Source of the DNA: an uncultured Atopobiaceae bacterium
GTDB taxonomy: Bacteria; Actinomycetota; Coriobacteriia; Coriobacteriales; Atopobiaceae
Direction: 5' to 3'
DNA: 13,261 nt
Assembly (NCBI GenBank): GCA_944321005.1
Contig: CALUJT010000033.1
Span: 1 to 13,261 of the forward strand
Below, piece after piece: positions 6,123 to 13,187 of this stretch. Position numbers and translations under genes: made by a program. Position 1 is the stretch's first letter. Each line of letters starts with the position of its first letter. The notes below the pieces were generated by a model. That model was not told the DNA's origin. It worked only from the letters and a program-made list of their open reading frames with translations, and searched no databases.

Positions 6123-7814
6123 CTAGCGCACGACCCAGGCGGTGGCGTCAGTGGGCAGGCGGTCGCCCAGGAGCTCGGCGCTGGCGAGAAGGATCTCGCC
6201 CTCGGGCAGCTCGACGGGCGCGTCCCCGAAGTTGGTCACGCTCGTGAGCGTGCGGCCCCCCGCGCACGGACGCGCGTAGGCGATGACCTGGTCACCGTAG
6301 CCGCGGCACCACTCGAGCGAGGTGTCGCCCGTCACCGTGAGCGTCTCCGCGCGCAGGGCGAGCGCGCGGCGGTAGAACCAGAGCATGGAGCCGGCGTCGG
6401 CCTCCTCCGCGTCCACGGCGTGCTCCGCGAACCACGCGGGCTGGGGCAGGTGGGCGCGCTCGTGGTCGACCGGAGCGGAGAATCCGAAGTCTCCCGAGGG
6501 GTCGGTCGCGGCCCAGGGCAGCGGCACGCGGCACCCGTCGCGGCCCTTGATGGCGTCCCCGTGGCTGGACATGAACGCCTCGGGGTCCTCCAGCTCGCCC
6601 CAGGGGATGTCCGCGACCTCAAAGAGGCCGAGCTCCTCGCCCTGGTAGAGGTAGACCGACCCGGGAAGGCCCAGCTCCATGAGCAGGGCCGCCCGGGCGC
6701 GGCGGGTGCCCAGCGCGCGGTCCTCGAAGTAGGTCGTGCCGTCGCGGAGCAGCCAGTCGGTCACGAGCTGGTGGTGCACCGAGGAGCGCACCTGCGGCAG
6801 GCCGTAGCGCGTGGGGTGGCGCGGCATGTCGTGGTTGGAGAGGACCCACGTTGTGGTGGAGCCGGACTGCTCCGCCGCGGCGAGGCCCTTCTCGATGGCG
6901 GCGCGGAGCTCGTCGGCGAACCAGCCGGCGTTGGAGAGCTGGAAGTTGAAGACCTGCCCCAGCTCCTCGGGTGAGGCGTACATCCACTGGTGCTCGGGCA
7001 CGACCCAGGCCTCCGCCACGGCAAAGCGCGCGGGCTCGTACTCGTTGAAGACCTGGCGCCACTCGCGGTAGATCTCGTGGACCTCGGGGCGGTCCCAGAG
7101 GGGGTTGTCGTCGCCGGGCTCGCCCTCGTCGGGGTCGTCCGGCCAGTCGGCGAGCGGACGGCTCTCCAGGTCCTTGGCCAGCGCGTGCGCCACGTCTATC
7201 CGGAAGCCGTCGGCCCCGCGGTCGCTCCAGAAGCGCAGCGTGCGCTTGAAGTCCTCGTGGACGTCAGGGTTCTTCCAGTTGAGGTCCGCCTGCTCGACGG
7301 CAAAGAGGTGCAGGTACCACTCGCCGTCCGCCACGCGCTCCCAGGCGGGGCCGCCAAAGGTCGACTTCCAGCCGTTGGGGGGCAGCTCGCCGTGCTCGCC
7401 GCGGCCGGGACGGAAGATGTAGCGGTCGCGCTCGGGGGACCCGGGGCCCGCGGCGAGGGCGGCCTTGAACCACTCGTGCTCGGTGGAGGTGTGGTTGGGG
7501 ACGATGTCCACCACGACCTTCATCCCCGCCTCGTGCGCGGCGGCCGCCATGGCGTCGAAGTCCTCGAGCGTGCCCAGGCGCGGGTCCACGTTGCGGTAGT
7601 CCGCGACGTCGTAGCCGCCGTCCGCGAGCGGGGAGGGGTAGAAGGGGGAGAGCCAGATGGCATCTATTCCCAGCGACTTGAGGTAGCCCATGCGCGCGGT
7701 GACGCCCCGGATGTCGCCGATGCCGTCTCCGTTGACGTCGTAGAAGCTGCGCGGGTACACCTGGTACACCACGGCCTGCTTCCACCAGTCCGCGCTCGTG
7801 TTGTTCCTGGTCAT
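6123..7814 (-). CDS. Alpha-glucosidase / oligo-1,6-glucosidase, glycoside hydrolase family 13
   Basis: Cytoplasmic retaining glucosidase that releases glucose from the non-reducing end of malto- or isomalto-oligosaccharides; 563 residues, normal for this subgroup. It starts with the typical 'WWKQAVVYQVYPRSFYDVNGDGIGD'. Conserved GH13 regions are intact: DIVPNH (region I), GFRIDVAHAL with nucleophile Asp207, AEAWV with acid/base Glu268, and SNHDMPRH with Asp329. Val follows the nucleophile, which in some members goes with alpha-1,6 activity, and the domain-B signature is QADLN instead of QPDLN, so alpha-1,4 versus alpha-1,6 preference is open. I chose the ATG at 7814 (AAAGGAG 5 nt upstream) over an in-frame ATG at 7874, whose extra 20 residues would be encoded by palindromic spacer. 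Last gene of the minus-strand operon, 79 nt after glgP. Confidence 0.94.
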   Translation of the reverse strand: MTRNNTSADWWKQAVVYQVYPRSFYDVNGDGIGDIRGVTARMGYLKSLGIDAIWLSPFYPSPLADGGYDVADYRNVDPRLGTLEDFDAMAAAAHEAGMKVVVDIVPNHTSTEHEWFKAALAAGPGSPERDRYIFRPGRGEHGELPPNGWKSTFGGPAWERVADGEWYLHLFAVEQADLNWKNPDVHEDFKRTLRFWSDRGADGFRIDVAHALAKDLESRPLADWPDDPDEGEPGDDNPLWDRPEVHEIYREWRQVFNEYEPARFAVAEAWVVPEHQWMYASPEELGQVFNFQLSNAGWFADELRAAIEKGLAAAEQSGSTTTWVLSNHDMPRHPTRYGLPQVRSSVHHQLVTDWLLRDGTTYFEDRALGTRRARAALLMELGLPGSVYLYQGEELGLFEVADIPWGELEDPEAFMSSHGDAIKGRDGCRVPLPWAATDPSGDFGFSAPVDHERAHLPQPAWFAEHAVDAEEADAGSMLWFYRRALALRAETLTVTGDTSLEWCRGYGDQVIAYARPCAGGRTLTSVTNFGDAPVELPEGEILLASAELLGDRLPTDATAWVVR

Positions 7815-7831
7815 CGTTTCTCCTTTCACGC

Positions 7832-7890
7832 TTGCACAAAATGGGACGTGCCTCATTTGTGCAACTATCTGCATGTTTCAGGCACGTCCC
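7832..7890. repeat. Interleaved inverted repeats in the glgP-GH13 junction
   Basis: Two perfect inverted repeats overlap in this spacer: TTGCACAAA (7832-7840) with TTTGTGCAA (7856-7864), and GGGACGTGCCT (7843-7853) with AGGCACGTCCC (7880-7890). The left arm of the second lies in the loop of the first, so they form either a pseudoknot or two exclusive folds. A 10-nt direct repeat GTTTCAGGCA (7875-7884, 7891-7900) flanks the last arm, and its second copy contains the glgP stop codon. The block lies 18-76 nt upstream of the GH13 start, so it could tune expression or be a mobile palindromic repeat. Confidence 0.75.
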
Positions 7891-7893
7891 GTT

Positions 7894-10158
7894 TCAGGCA
7901 AGGTGCCAGATGTCGCGGTCGTACTCGCGGATGGTTCGGTCGGACGAGAAGAACCCGGACCTCGCAACGTTCGCGAGCATCTTCTGCGCCCAGGCGCCGC
8001 GGTCCTCGTAGTCCGCGAGGCAGCGCTCCTTGGTGACGACGTAGTCGCGGGCGTCGAGCAGCGCCATGAACCAGTCCTTGGCAATGAAGTCCCGGTAGAC
8101 GCGGGTGAGGCATCCCGCGTCGCCGCGGGCGAGGAGCTCGGGCGACACGATGAGGTCCAGGACCTCGGAGAGCTCGCCGTCCGCCTGCCAGACGTCCCAG
8201 GGACGGTAGTCGCCGCGCTCGTAGAGGCCGATGACGTCCTCGGACGAGCGTCCGAAGAGGTAGATGTTCTCGCGTCCCACGAGATCGGCTATCTCCACGT
8301 TGGCGCCGTCGAGCGTGCCGAGCGTGACCGCGCCGTTGGCCATGAACTTCATGTTGGACGTGCCGCTCGCCTCCTTGGAGGCAAGCGAGATCTGCTCGGA
8401 GACGTCCGCGGCCGGGATGAGGTGCTCGGCGGCCGTGACGTTGTAGTTCTCGACGAACACGAGCCTCAGCCAGGGCGCGACCTCGGGGTCGTCCCCAAAG
8501 AGTCGGCTCAGGGCCAGGAGCAGGGCGATCGTGTCCTTGGCCAGCTCATACGCCGGTGCCGCCTTGGCGCCGAAGACCATGGTGAGCGGTCGGTTGGGAA
8601 CGTTTCCACGCTTGATCTGAAGATACTTCCAGATGGCGTACAGGGCGTTCATCTGCTGCCGCTTGTACTGGTGCATGCGCTTGACCTGGACGTCGAAGAC
8701 CGAGTGCGGGTCGACCTCGACGTTCTTCTCGGCCCTGAGCCATGCGGTGAGCGAGAACTTGTTGCGCTGCTTGATGTCGAGGAGGCCGCGCACGAAGGAG
8801 TCGTCGCCGCGCAGGGCCAGGAGCTCCTCGAGGCGGCTCGCGTCGCGCTTCCAGCCGTCGCCGATGGCCGCGGTGATGTGGTCTGCCAGCGGCTGGTTGC
8901 AGCCCATGAGCCAGCGGCGGAAGGTGATGCCGTTGGTCTTGTTGGAGAACTTCTCCGGGTAGAGCTCGGCGAGGGGGCGCAGCTCAGAGGTCACGAGGAT
9001 CTGGGTGTGGAGCGCTGCCACGCCGTTCACGGCATGGGAGAAGTGCACGTCCATGTTTGCCATGTGCACGACGTCCGCGGCGTCGACGATGGCGACGGCG
9101 TCGTCTGCGCAGCGCGTGCGCGCAAGCGCGTCGAGCTGGCGGATCACGGGCGCGATGCCGGGTGCCACGCGCTCGATGTACCACATGGGCCAGGTCTCGA
9201 GGGCCTCCGCCAGGATGGTGTGGTTGGCGTAGGCGCAGGTGCGCTCCACGATGCCCGCCGCGTCCTCGAAGGCCACGCCGCGCTCCACGAGAAGGCGCAC
9301 GAGCTCGGGGATGACCATGGAGGGGTGCGTGTCGTTGATGTGCACCGCCACGTGCCGGTCGAGCTCCTCCGGGGCAAAGCCGCGCTCCTCGAGCTCCGCC
9401 AGGATGAGCTGCGCGCCGGCCGAGACCATGAAGTACTGCTGGTAGACGCGCAGGAGCCGTCCCGCCTCGTCGGAGTCGTCCGGGTAGAGGAAGCTCGTGA
9501 GGCAGCTGCGGACGTCGCCCTTGTCAAAGGCGATCCCGTGCTCGGGCGCGGGCGCGGGGTCCGCGACGTCAAACAGGTGCAGGCGGTTCACGGTGCCGTT
9601 GCCGTACCCGGGTACCTCGATGTCGTACATCCTCGCCTCGAGGTCGCCAAACCCAAAGGGCACGGAGAAGGACCTCTGCGCGTCGACGAGCCAAGAGTCC
9701 GGGGCGATCCACGGGTTGGGCTCCTCGCGCTGGACGCCCTCGGAGAGGTCCTGGCGGAAGAGGCCGTAGTGGTAGTTGAGGCCCACGCCGTCGCCGGGGA
9801 GCCCGAGCGAGGCGATGGAGTCGAGGAAGCAGGCGGCGAGCCTGCCCAGGCCCCCGTTGCCGAGCGAGGGCTCGGGCTCGCAGTCCTCCACCTCGGCGAG
9901 CGAGGTCCCGCGCCTGGCGAGAAGAGCCTCTACCTCGTCGGCGAGGCCCAGGTTGATGAGGTTGGCGCGCAGCAGCCTCCCCACCAGGAATTCCGCGGAG
10001 AAGTAGTAGAGCTTGCGGTCGCCCGCGGCGGGGGCCATCTCGAGCTCGAGGTCGCGCGTCGCCCGCAGGAGCGCGCAGAAGAGCTGCTGCTTGCTGGCGG
10101 CCTCGAGCGAGGTCCCCATGTCGGCGAGGGCGTCGCCCAGTCTGCTCTCGAAGTCCAT
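7894..10158 (-). CDS. glgP: Glycogen/maltodextrin phosphorylase (GT35)
   Basis: PLP-dependent phosphorolysis of alpha-1,4-glucans to glucose-1-phosphate. The 754 residues are slightly short for the family (E. coli enzymes about 800) but cover it end to end. Visible hallmarks are 'RKLYYFSAEFLVGRLL', 'SLGNGGLGRLAACFLDS' and the PLP site SGTSNMKFMANGA with Lys604, followed by 'GTLDGANVEI'. The C-terminus ends at '...RDIWHLA', a natural family end. The start is well fixed: AGGAGG lies 8 nt upstream within the last codons of malQ, and only 3 nt separate the two genes. It works with MalQ, which supplies longer chains. Glycogen versus maltodextrin preference cannot be told; the malQ and GH13 neighbours favour maltodextrin or mixed use. 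The stop codon lies inside a short direct repeat. Confidence 0.96.
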   Translation of the reverse strand: MDFESRLGDALADMGTSLEAASKQQLFCALLRATRDLELEMAPAAGDRKLYYFSAEFLVGRLLRANLINLGLADEVEALLARRGTSLAEVEDCEPEPSLGNGGLGRLAACFLDSIASLGLPGDGVGLNYHYGLFRQDLSEGVQREEPNPWIAPDSWLVDAQRSFSVPFGFGDLEARMYDIEVPGYGNGTVNRLHLFDVADPAPAPEHGIAFDKGDVRSCLTSFLYPDDSDEAGRLLRVYQQYFMVSAGAQLILAELEERGFAPEELDRHVAVHINDTHPSMVIPELVRLLVERGVAFEDAAGIVERTCAYANHTILAEALETWPMWYIERVAPGIAPVIRQLDALARTRCADDAVAIVDAADVVHMANMDVHFSHAVNGVAALHTQILVTSELRPLAELYPEKFSNKTNGITFRRWLMGCNQPLADHITAAIGDGWKRDASRLEELLALRGDDSFVRGLLDIKQRNKFSLTAWLRAEKNVEVDPHSVFDVQVKRMHQYKRQQMNALYAIWKYLQIKRGNVPNRPLTMVFGAKAAPAYELAKDTIALLLALSRLFGDDPEVAPWLRLVFVENYNVTAAEHLIPAADVSEQISLASKEASGTSNMKFMANGAVTLGTLDGANVEIADLVGRENIYLFGRSSEDVIGLYERGDYRPWDVWQADGELSEVLDLIVSPELLARGDAGCLTRVYRDFIAKDWFMALLDARDYVVTKERCLADYEDRGAWAQKMLANVARSGFFSSDRTIREYDRDIWHLA

Positions 10159-10161
10159 CTC

Positions 10162-11700
10162 TCAGTCCTCCTCGTCCTTCTCGGCGGCGACTTGACAAAG
10201 GGACTGTCCCTCTGTCAAGGGCAGGCGGTGGTAGAGCTCCATCTGGCGGTGCACGCGCGCGGCGAGCTCGTCGGAGTCGAAGCCGGGCAGGGCGCGCCAG
10301 AGCCAGTTCTTCCCCAGGGTGGAGGGCGTGTTGATGCGCGCCTCGCTTCCAAGGCCCAGGAGGTCCTGCATCTGCACCACGGCAAGGTCCGCCGCGCTCG
10401 CCCAGATGGCGCGCATCATGCCCCAGCCCTCGCCCTCGGCGGGGTCCAGGTGGAGGTACTCGCGCGCGAGGGCGGCGTCCTCCGCGGGTGCGGTCTCGAG
10501 CCAGCCGAGCGCGGTGTCGTTGTCGTGCGTGCCGACGTATGCGACGCAGTTGGTGGGGTAGCGGTAGGGCAGGTACGCGCTGCCGGTGCCGTCGCGCGTG
10601 TCGAAGGCGAACTCCAGGACGCGCATGCCGGGAAATCCTGAGTCCTCCAGCAGCTGGTAGACGGAGGGGGTGAGGTACCCCAGGTCCTCTGCCACGATGT
10701 CGCAGCGGCCCTCGCGCTCCTCGAGGGCGCGGAAGAGCTCGATGCCGGGCCCCTTGCGCCACCTGCCGCCCGCGGCCGTCTTGGCGCCGGCGGGGATGGC
10801 GAAGTATGAGTCGAAGCCGCGGAAGTGGTCGATGCGCAGGATGTCGTAGAGCTTGAGCTGGAAGGAGATGCGGTCGCACCACCAGACGTACCCCTCGTCC
10901 CTCATGCGGTCCCAGGTGAAGAGGGGGTTGCCCCAGAGCTGGCCTATGTCCGAGAACCCGTCGGGCGGCACGCCGGCTATCTCGCGGGGCCTGAGGTCGT
11001 CGTCCAGCTGGAACTGCTCGGGGCGGCTCCAGACGTCCGCGCTGTCCTCGGCAACGTAGAAGGGGAGGTCTCCCATGATGCGCACGCCGCGCTCGGTTGC
11101 GTAGGAGCGCAGGCGCCCCCACTGGCGGAAGAAGAGGCACTGGACGCCCTGCCAGAAGCGGACCTCCTCGTCCAGCTCGAGCCGGGCCTCGGCGACGGCG
11201 CGGGTGCGCCTGAGGCGAAGGTCGTCCTCCCACTCCGTCCACGGGGCCCCGCCGTGGCTCTCCTTGATTGCCATGAAGAGGGCGTAGTCGTTGAGCCAGG
11301 AGCCCTCCACGTCGCAGAAGCGGTCGAGCTCGGCGGCGTTGGTGATGCCAAAGCGCCGCACCGCCTTGCGCAGCACGTCAAAGCGCTGCCGGTAGAGCCT
11401 GCCGTAGTCAACGCGCTCGGGATCGTCCCCCCAGTCGACGCCCTCGTAGTCGGCGGGGTCGAGCAGGCCCTCTGCGGCAAGGTCGTCGAGGTCTATCAGG
11501 TACGGGTTCCCCGCGTAGGTGGAGAAGGACTGGTAGGGGGAGTCCCCGTAGCTCGTGGGCACGATGGGGAGGACCTGCCAGACCGAGACCCCCGCCCTCA
11601 CGAGGAAGTCGACGAACGATCGGGCCTCTTCGCCCATGGTCCCCACGCCCCAGGGGGAGGGGAGGGACGTCACGGGCATCAGGACGCCGGAGCTTCTCAT
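10162..11700 (-). CDS. malQ: 4-alpha-glucanotransferase (amylomaltase, GH77)
   Basis: Transfers alpha-1,4-glucan segments between maltodextrins, making chains long enough for the phosphorylase. The 512 residues match the short bacterial amylomaltase type (about 500, as in Thermus). The N-terminus is classical ('GVLMPVTSLPSPWGVGTMG', then 'SPYQSFSTYAGNPYLIDLD'). Catalytic residues are Asp291 in LRIDHFRGF, Glu338 in VAEDLG and Asp393 in GTHDND, close to the numbering of the Thermus enzyme. AAAGGA lies 8 nt upstream of the ATG. The last 20 or so residues are unusual: positions 494-503 (PLTEGQSLCQ) are encoded by a near-perfect palindrome with codons rare in this window (TTG, ACA, GGA, CTT, TGT, CAA), so the tail looks acquired. 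Second gene of the operon, 93 nt after the lacI-type gene. Confidence 0.96.
   Translation of the reverse strand: MRSSGVLMPVTSLPSPWGVGTMGEEARSFVDFLVRAGVSVWQVLPIVPTSYGDSPYQSFSTYAGNPYLIDLDDLAAEGLLDPADYEGVDWGDDPERVDYGRLYRQRFDVLRKAVRRFGITNAAELDRFCDVEGSWLNDYALFMAIKESHGGAPWTEWEDDLRLRRTRAVAEARLELDEEVRFWQGVQCLFFRQWGRLRSYATERGVRIMGDLPFYVAEDSADVWSRPEQFQLDDDLRPREIAGVPPDGFSDIGQLWGNPLFTWDRMRDEGYVWWCDRISFQLKLYDILRIDHFRGFDSYFAIPAGAKTAAGGRWRKGPGIELFRALEEREGRCDIVAEDLGYLTPSVYQLLEDSGFPGMRVLEFAFDTRDGTGSAYLPYRYPTNCVAYVGTHDNDTALGWLETAPAEDAALAREYLHLDPAEGEGWGMMRAIWASAADLAVVQMQDLLGLGSEARINTPSTLGKNWLWRALPGFDSDELAARVHRQMELYHRLPLTEGQSLCQVAAEKDEED
10191..10219. repeat. Near-perfect palindrome inside the malQ 3' end
   Basis: CTTGACAAAGGGAC (10191-10204) and GTCCCTCTGTCAAG (10206-10219) are 14-nt arms with one mismatch around a single central T. 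It lies wholly within coding sequence, 27 nt before the malQ stop and about 33 nt before the glgP start. Low-GC composition compared with the flanks and the abrupt change in codon use mark it as an inserted palindromic repeat that kept the frame. Confidence 0.85.
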
Positions 11701-11793
11701 GCGAACGGTCCTTTCTCTCTTCTGCCTTAGTGCCTTGGTTCTTATCCGCCCCGGCGTCTTCGCCGCGTCGCGCGGCGCGCCGGCGTCGGGGCC

Positions 11794-12795
11794 TCAGACG
11801 GTGCGCACGCTCTCTCTCTCGACGAGCTCGTAGGGGACGAGCTCGTGCGTCGCGCTGGCCCCGCCCATGCCGTCCAGGATCACGCGCGCGGCGCGGCGCC
11901 CCAGGAGCTCGGCGTTCTGCCGGATGGTGGTGATCCTGGGGACGGAGTACTGGGAGAGCGACGTGTCGTCAAAGCCCACGAGCGAGACGTCCCCGGGAAC
12001 GGTGAGCCCGCGGTCGCAGATGGCCCGCAGCGCGCCGAAGGCGACGACGTCGCCCAGGGCGAAGACGGCCGTGAGGTCGGGCGCGCGGTCGAGCAGGCGC
12101 CCCGCCGCCTCGAAGCCGCCGGCCTCGATGAAGTCGCAGGGCTCGTAGTCCCGCTCGTAGTCGAGCTCGATCCCGTGCGCGCGCAGGGCGTCCTCGGCGC
12201 CGCGCAGGCGCAGGCTGCTAATCTGCCCGCCGTCGCGGCTGCCTCCCACGACGCCGATGCGGCGGTGCCCCCTCTCGCAGAGGTGCGCCACGGCGTCGCG
12301 CGCGGCGGCCTCGTTGTCTATGGTGACGCTCGAGAGGTTGGGGAGGGCGAGCTCCTCGGCGGAGCTCGTCACCAGCACGGCGGGAGCGCCGACCTCCTGG
12401 AAGGACGTGCGGAAGCACTCCGGGTCCCCTCCCAGGAAGACCATGCCCTTGGGGTGGCGCGCGAGCTGGTACTCCGCGGCGGCCCTTGCTACGTTGCTGC
12501 CGTCCTCGAGGTAGGTGACCACGATGTCCTCACCCTCGCGGACGAGCTCGGCCTGGAGGGGGCCGATGACGTCGTCAAAGAGGCGGTTGCCCACGCCCGT
12601 GACGAAGACGGCCACGGGGGTCTGGGTGCGCATCTTGAGGTAGCGGGCGTTGACGTTGGGCTCGTAGCCAAGCTCGGCCATGACCTCGAGGATGCGCTCG
12701 CGGGCGCGCTCGCTCACGTTGGGCTGGCCGTTGATCGCGCGGGAGACCGTCCCCACGCCGTATCCCGACTTTGCCGCGATGTCGCGAATGTCCAT
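11794..12795 (-). CDS. LacI-family transcriptional regulator
   Basis: DNA-binding repressor with a periplasmic-binding-protein-like sugar domain; 333 residues, typical length. The N-terminal helix-turn-helix reads 'MDIRDIAAKSGYGVGTVSRA', followed by the hinge region NARYLK at about 49-54. The effector domain starts near residue 60 ('PVAVFVTGV') and includes 'PDLTAVFALGDVVAFGALRA' and 'VPGDVSLVGFDDTSLSQY', usual for the family. The frame stays open well upstream to 13149, but the ATG at 12795 is right: the HTH begins there, GAGGTG precedes it, and the upstream part holds two operator palindromes. It heads the malQ-glgP-GH13 operon, so it probably controls it and itself in response to maltose or a maltodextrin. 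The effector is inferred from neighbours only. Confidence 0.95.
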   Translation of the reverse strand: MDIRDIAAKSGYGVGTVSRAINGQPNVSERARERILEVMAELGYEPNVNARYLKMRTQTPVAVFVTGVGNRLFDDVIGPLQAELVREGEDIVVTYLEDGSNVARAAAEYQLARHPKGMVFLGGDPECFRTSFQEVGAPAVLVTSSAEELALPNLSSVTIDNEAAARDAVAHLCERGHRRIGVVGGSRDGGQISSLRLRGAEDALRAHGIELDYERDYEPCDFIEAGGFEAAGRLLDRAPDLTAVFALGDVVAFGALRAICDRGLTVPGDVSLVGFDDTSLSQYSVPRITTIRQNAELLGRRAARVILDGMGGASATHELVPYELVERESVRTV

Positions 12796-12835
12796 GTGCG
12801 CACCTCTTCTCTGGCCCGCCTTTGGTCGGTGCCTG

Positions 12836-12851
12836 TTGGAAACGTTTCCAA
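12836..12851. promoter_or_regulatory. LacI-family operator O1
   Basis: Perfect 16-bp palindrome TTGGAAACGTTTCCAA with the central CG typical of LacI-family sites. It lies 41 nt upstream of the regulator's start codon, within its probable leader, and is identical to O2. Confidence 0.85.
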
Positions 12852-12890
12852 TCCATTCTAGCAAGAAGGGGGAGGAGGGACTTCGAAGGG

Positions 12891-12906
12891 TTGGAAACGT
12901 TTCCAA
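12891..12906. promoter_or_regulatory. LacI-family operator O2
   Basis: Second identical copy of TTGGAAACGTTTCCAA, centre 55 bp from that of O1 (about five helical turns). It lies beside the candidate -10 element at 12920-12925, where a bound repressor would block initiation on the minus strand. Paired sites suggest cooperative binding or looping. Confidence 0.85.
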
Positions 12907-12919
12907 TTGGCTTGAGTCG

Positions 12920-12925
12920 ACTATA
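12920..12925 (-). promoter_or_regulatory. Candidate -10 element for the lacI-malQ-glgP-GH13 operon
   Basis: The minus strand reads TATAGT within GGTATAGTC, which would start transcription near 12913, just before O2. I find no good -35 hexamer at the expected distance, so this is supported mainly by its position next to the operators. Confidence 0.3.
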
Positions 12926-12943
12926 CCGCACTGCGGGCGCCTG

Positions 12944-13051
12944 GGCGAGAAGAACGTGATATTGCCGCTCGCCACCAGAATGCCGCCGTTCGCCGTCGCG
13001 TTTCGGGGCGCCTCTCGGGGGCGAGGGCCCCTGCCCGGCGTTCTTCTCGCC
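12944..13051. repeat. 108-bp segment bounded by perfect 13-bp inverted repeats
   Basis: GGCGAGAAGAACG at 12944-12956 and its exact reverse complement CGTTCTTCTCGCC at 13039-13051. Inside, GGGGCGCCTC...GAGGGCCCC (about 13005-13030) can form a further hairpin with one bulge. The terminal motif is the same as that at the ends of 5600-5646 and beside 6061-6099, so this may be a small dispersed intergenic element or a pair of opposed terminators. Confidence 0.6.
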
Positions 13052-13187
13052 ATGCCTCCCGCCCGTGGCGCGCACCGCGCCGCTCGCCAGTATGAGAACG
13101 ATTCCCTATCTCCGGTACCGTATAGTTGATTGGGTTGCAGAGTTCTCATCCGCTTCCGGGGGGCGCCCGGAGAAGGGAGAGCAGCTT

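Larger units (their letters stand above)
12796..13187. other. Divergent control region between lacI-type gene and galT-like gene
   Basis: These 392 nt carry, from the regulator side, its ribosome binding site, two LacI operators (12836-12851 and 12891-12906), a possible minus-strand -10 element, a 108-bp segment bounded by 13-bp inverted repeats (12944-13051), and an AT-richer stretch ahead of galT with TATAGT at 13121-13126 as a possible plus-strand -10. I see no gene in it. Confidence 0.7.

Noticed and set aside
6183..6200. GGCGAGA/TCTCGCC inverted repeat near the GH13 3' end as another repeat element
   Set aside because: It encodes ordinary C-terminal sequence (EGEILLA) and is short enough to arise from Glu/Leu/Ala codon use.
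5586..6974. Plus-strand gene in the convergent intergenic region
   Set aside because: The frame runs through several perfect hairpins and then antisense into the GH13 gene; no domain is recognisable.
7815..7874. 20-residue N-terminal extension of the GH13 enzyme
   Set aside because: It would be encoded by the interleaved palindromes; AAAGGAG sits before the ATG at 7814 and family similarity begins right after it.
7798..10641. Plus-strand open frame of 947 codons opposite glgP and malQ
   Set aside because: Low-complexity Val/Gly/Arg/Glu-rich translation with no family resemblance, opposite two unambiguous enzymes, and it would cross both gene junctions.
11761..11777. Terminator between the lacI-type gene and malQ (7-bp stem CGCCGCG/CGCGGCG)
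   Set aside because: The loop is only 3 nt, no T-tract or TTCTTCTCGCC tail follows on the minus strand, and short self-complementary runs are frequent in such GC-rich DNA.
12796..13149. N-terminal extension of the LacI-type regulator to an ATG at 13149
   Set aside because: The added 118 residues are translated operators and repeats; the HTH begins exactly at the ATG at 12795, which has its own ribosome binding site.
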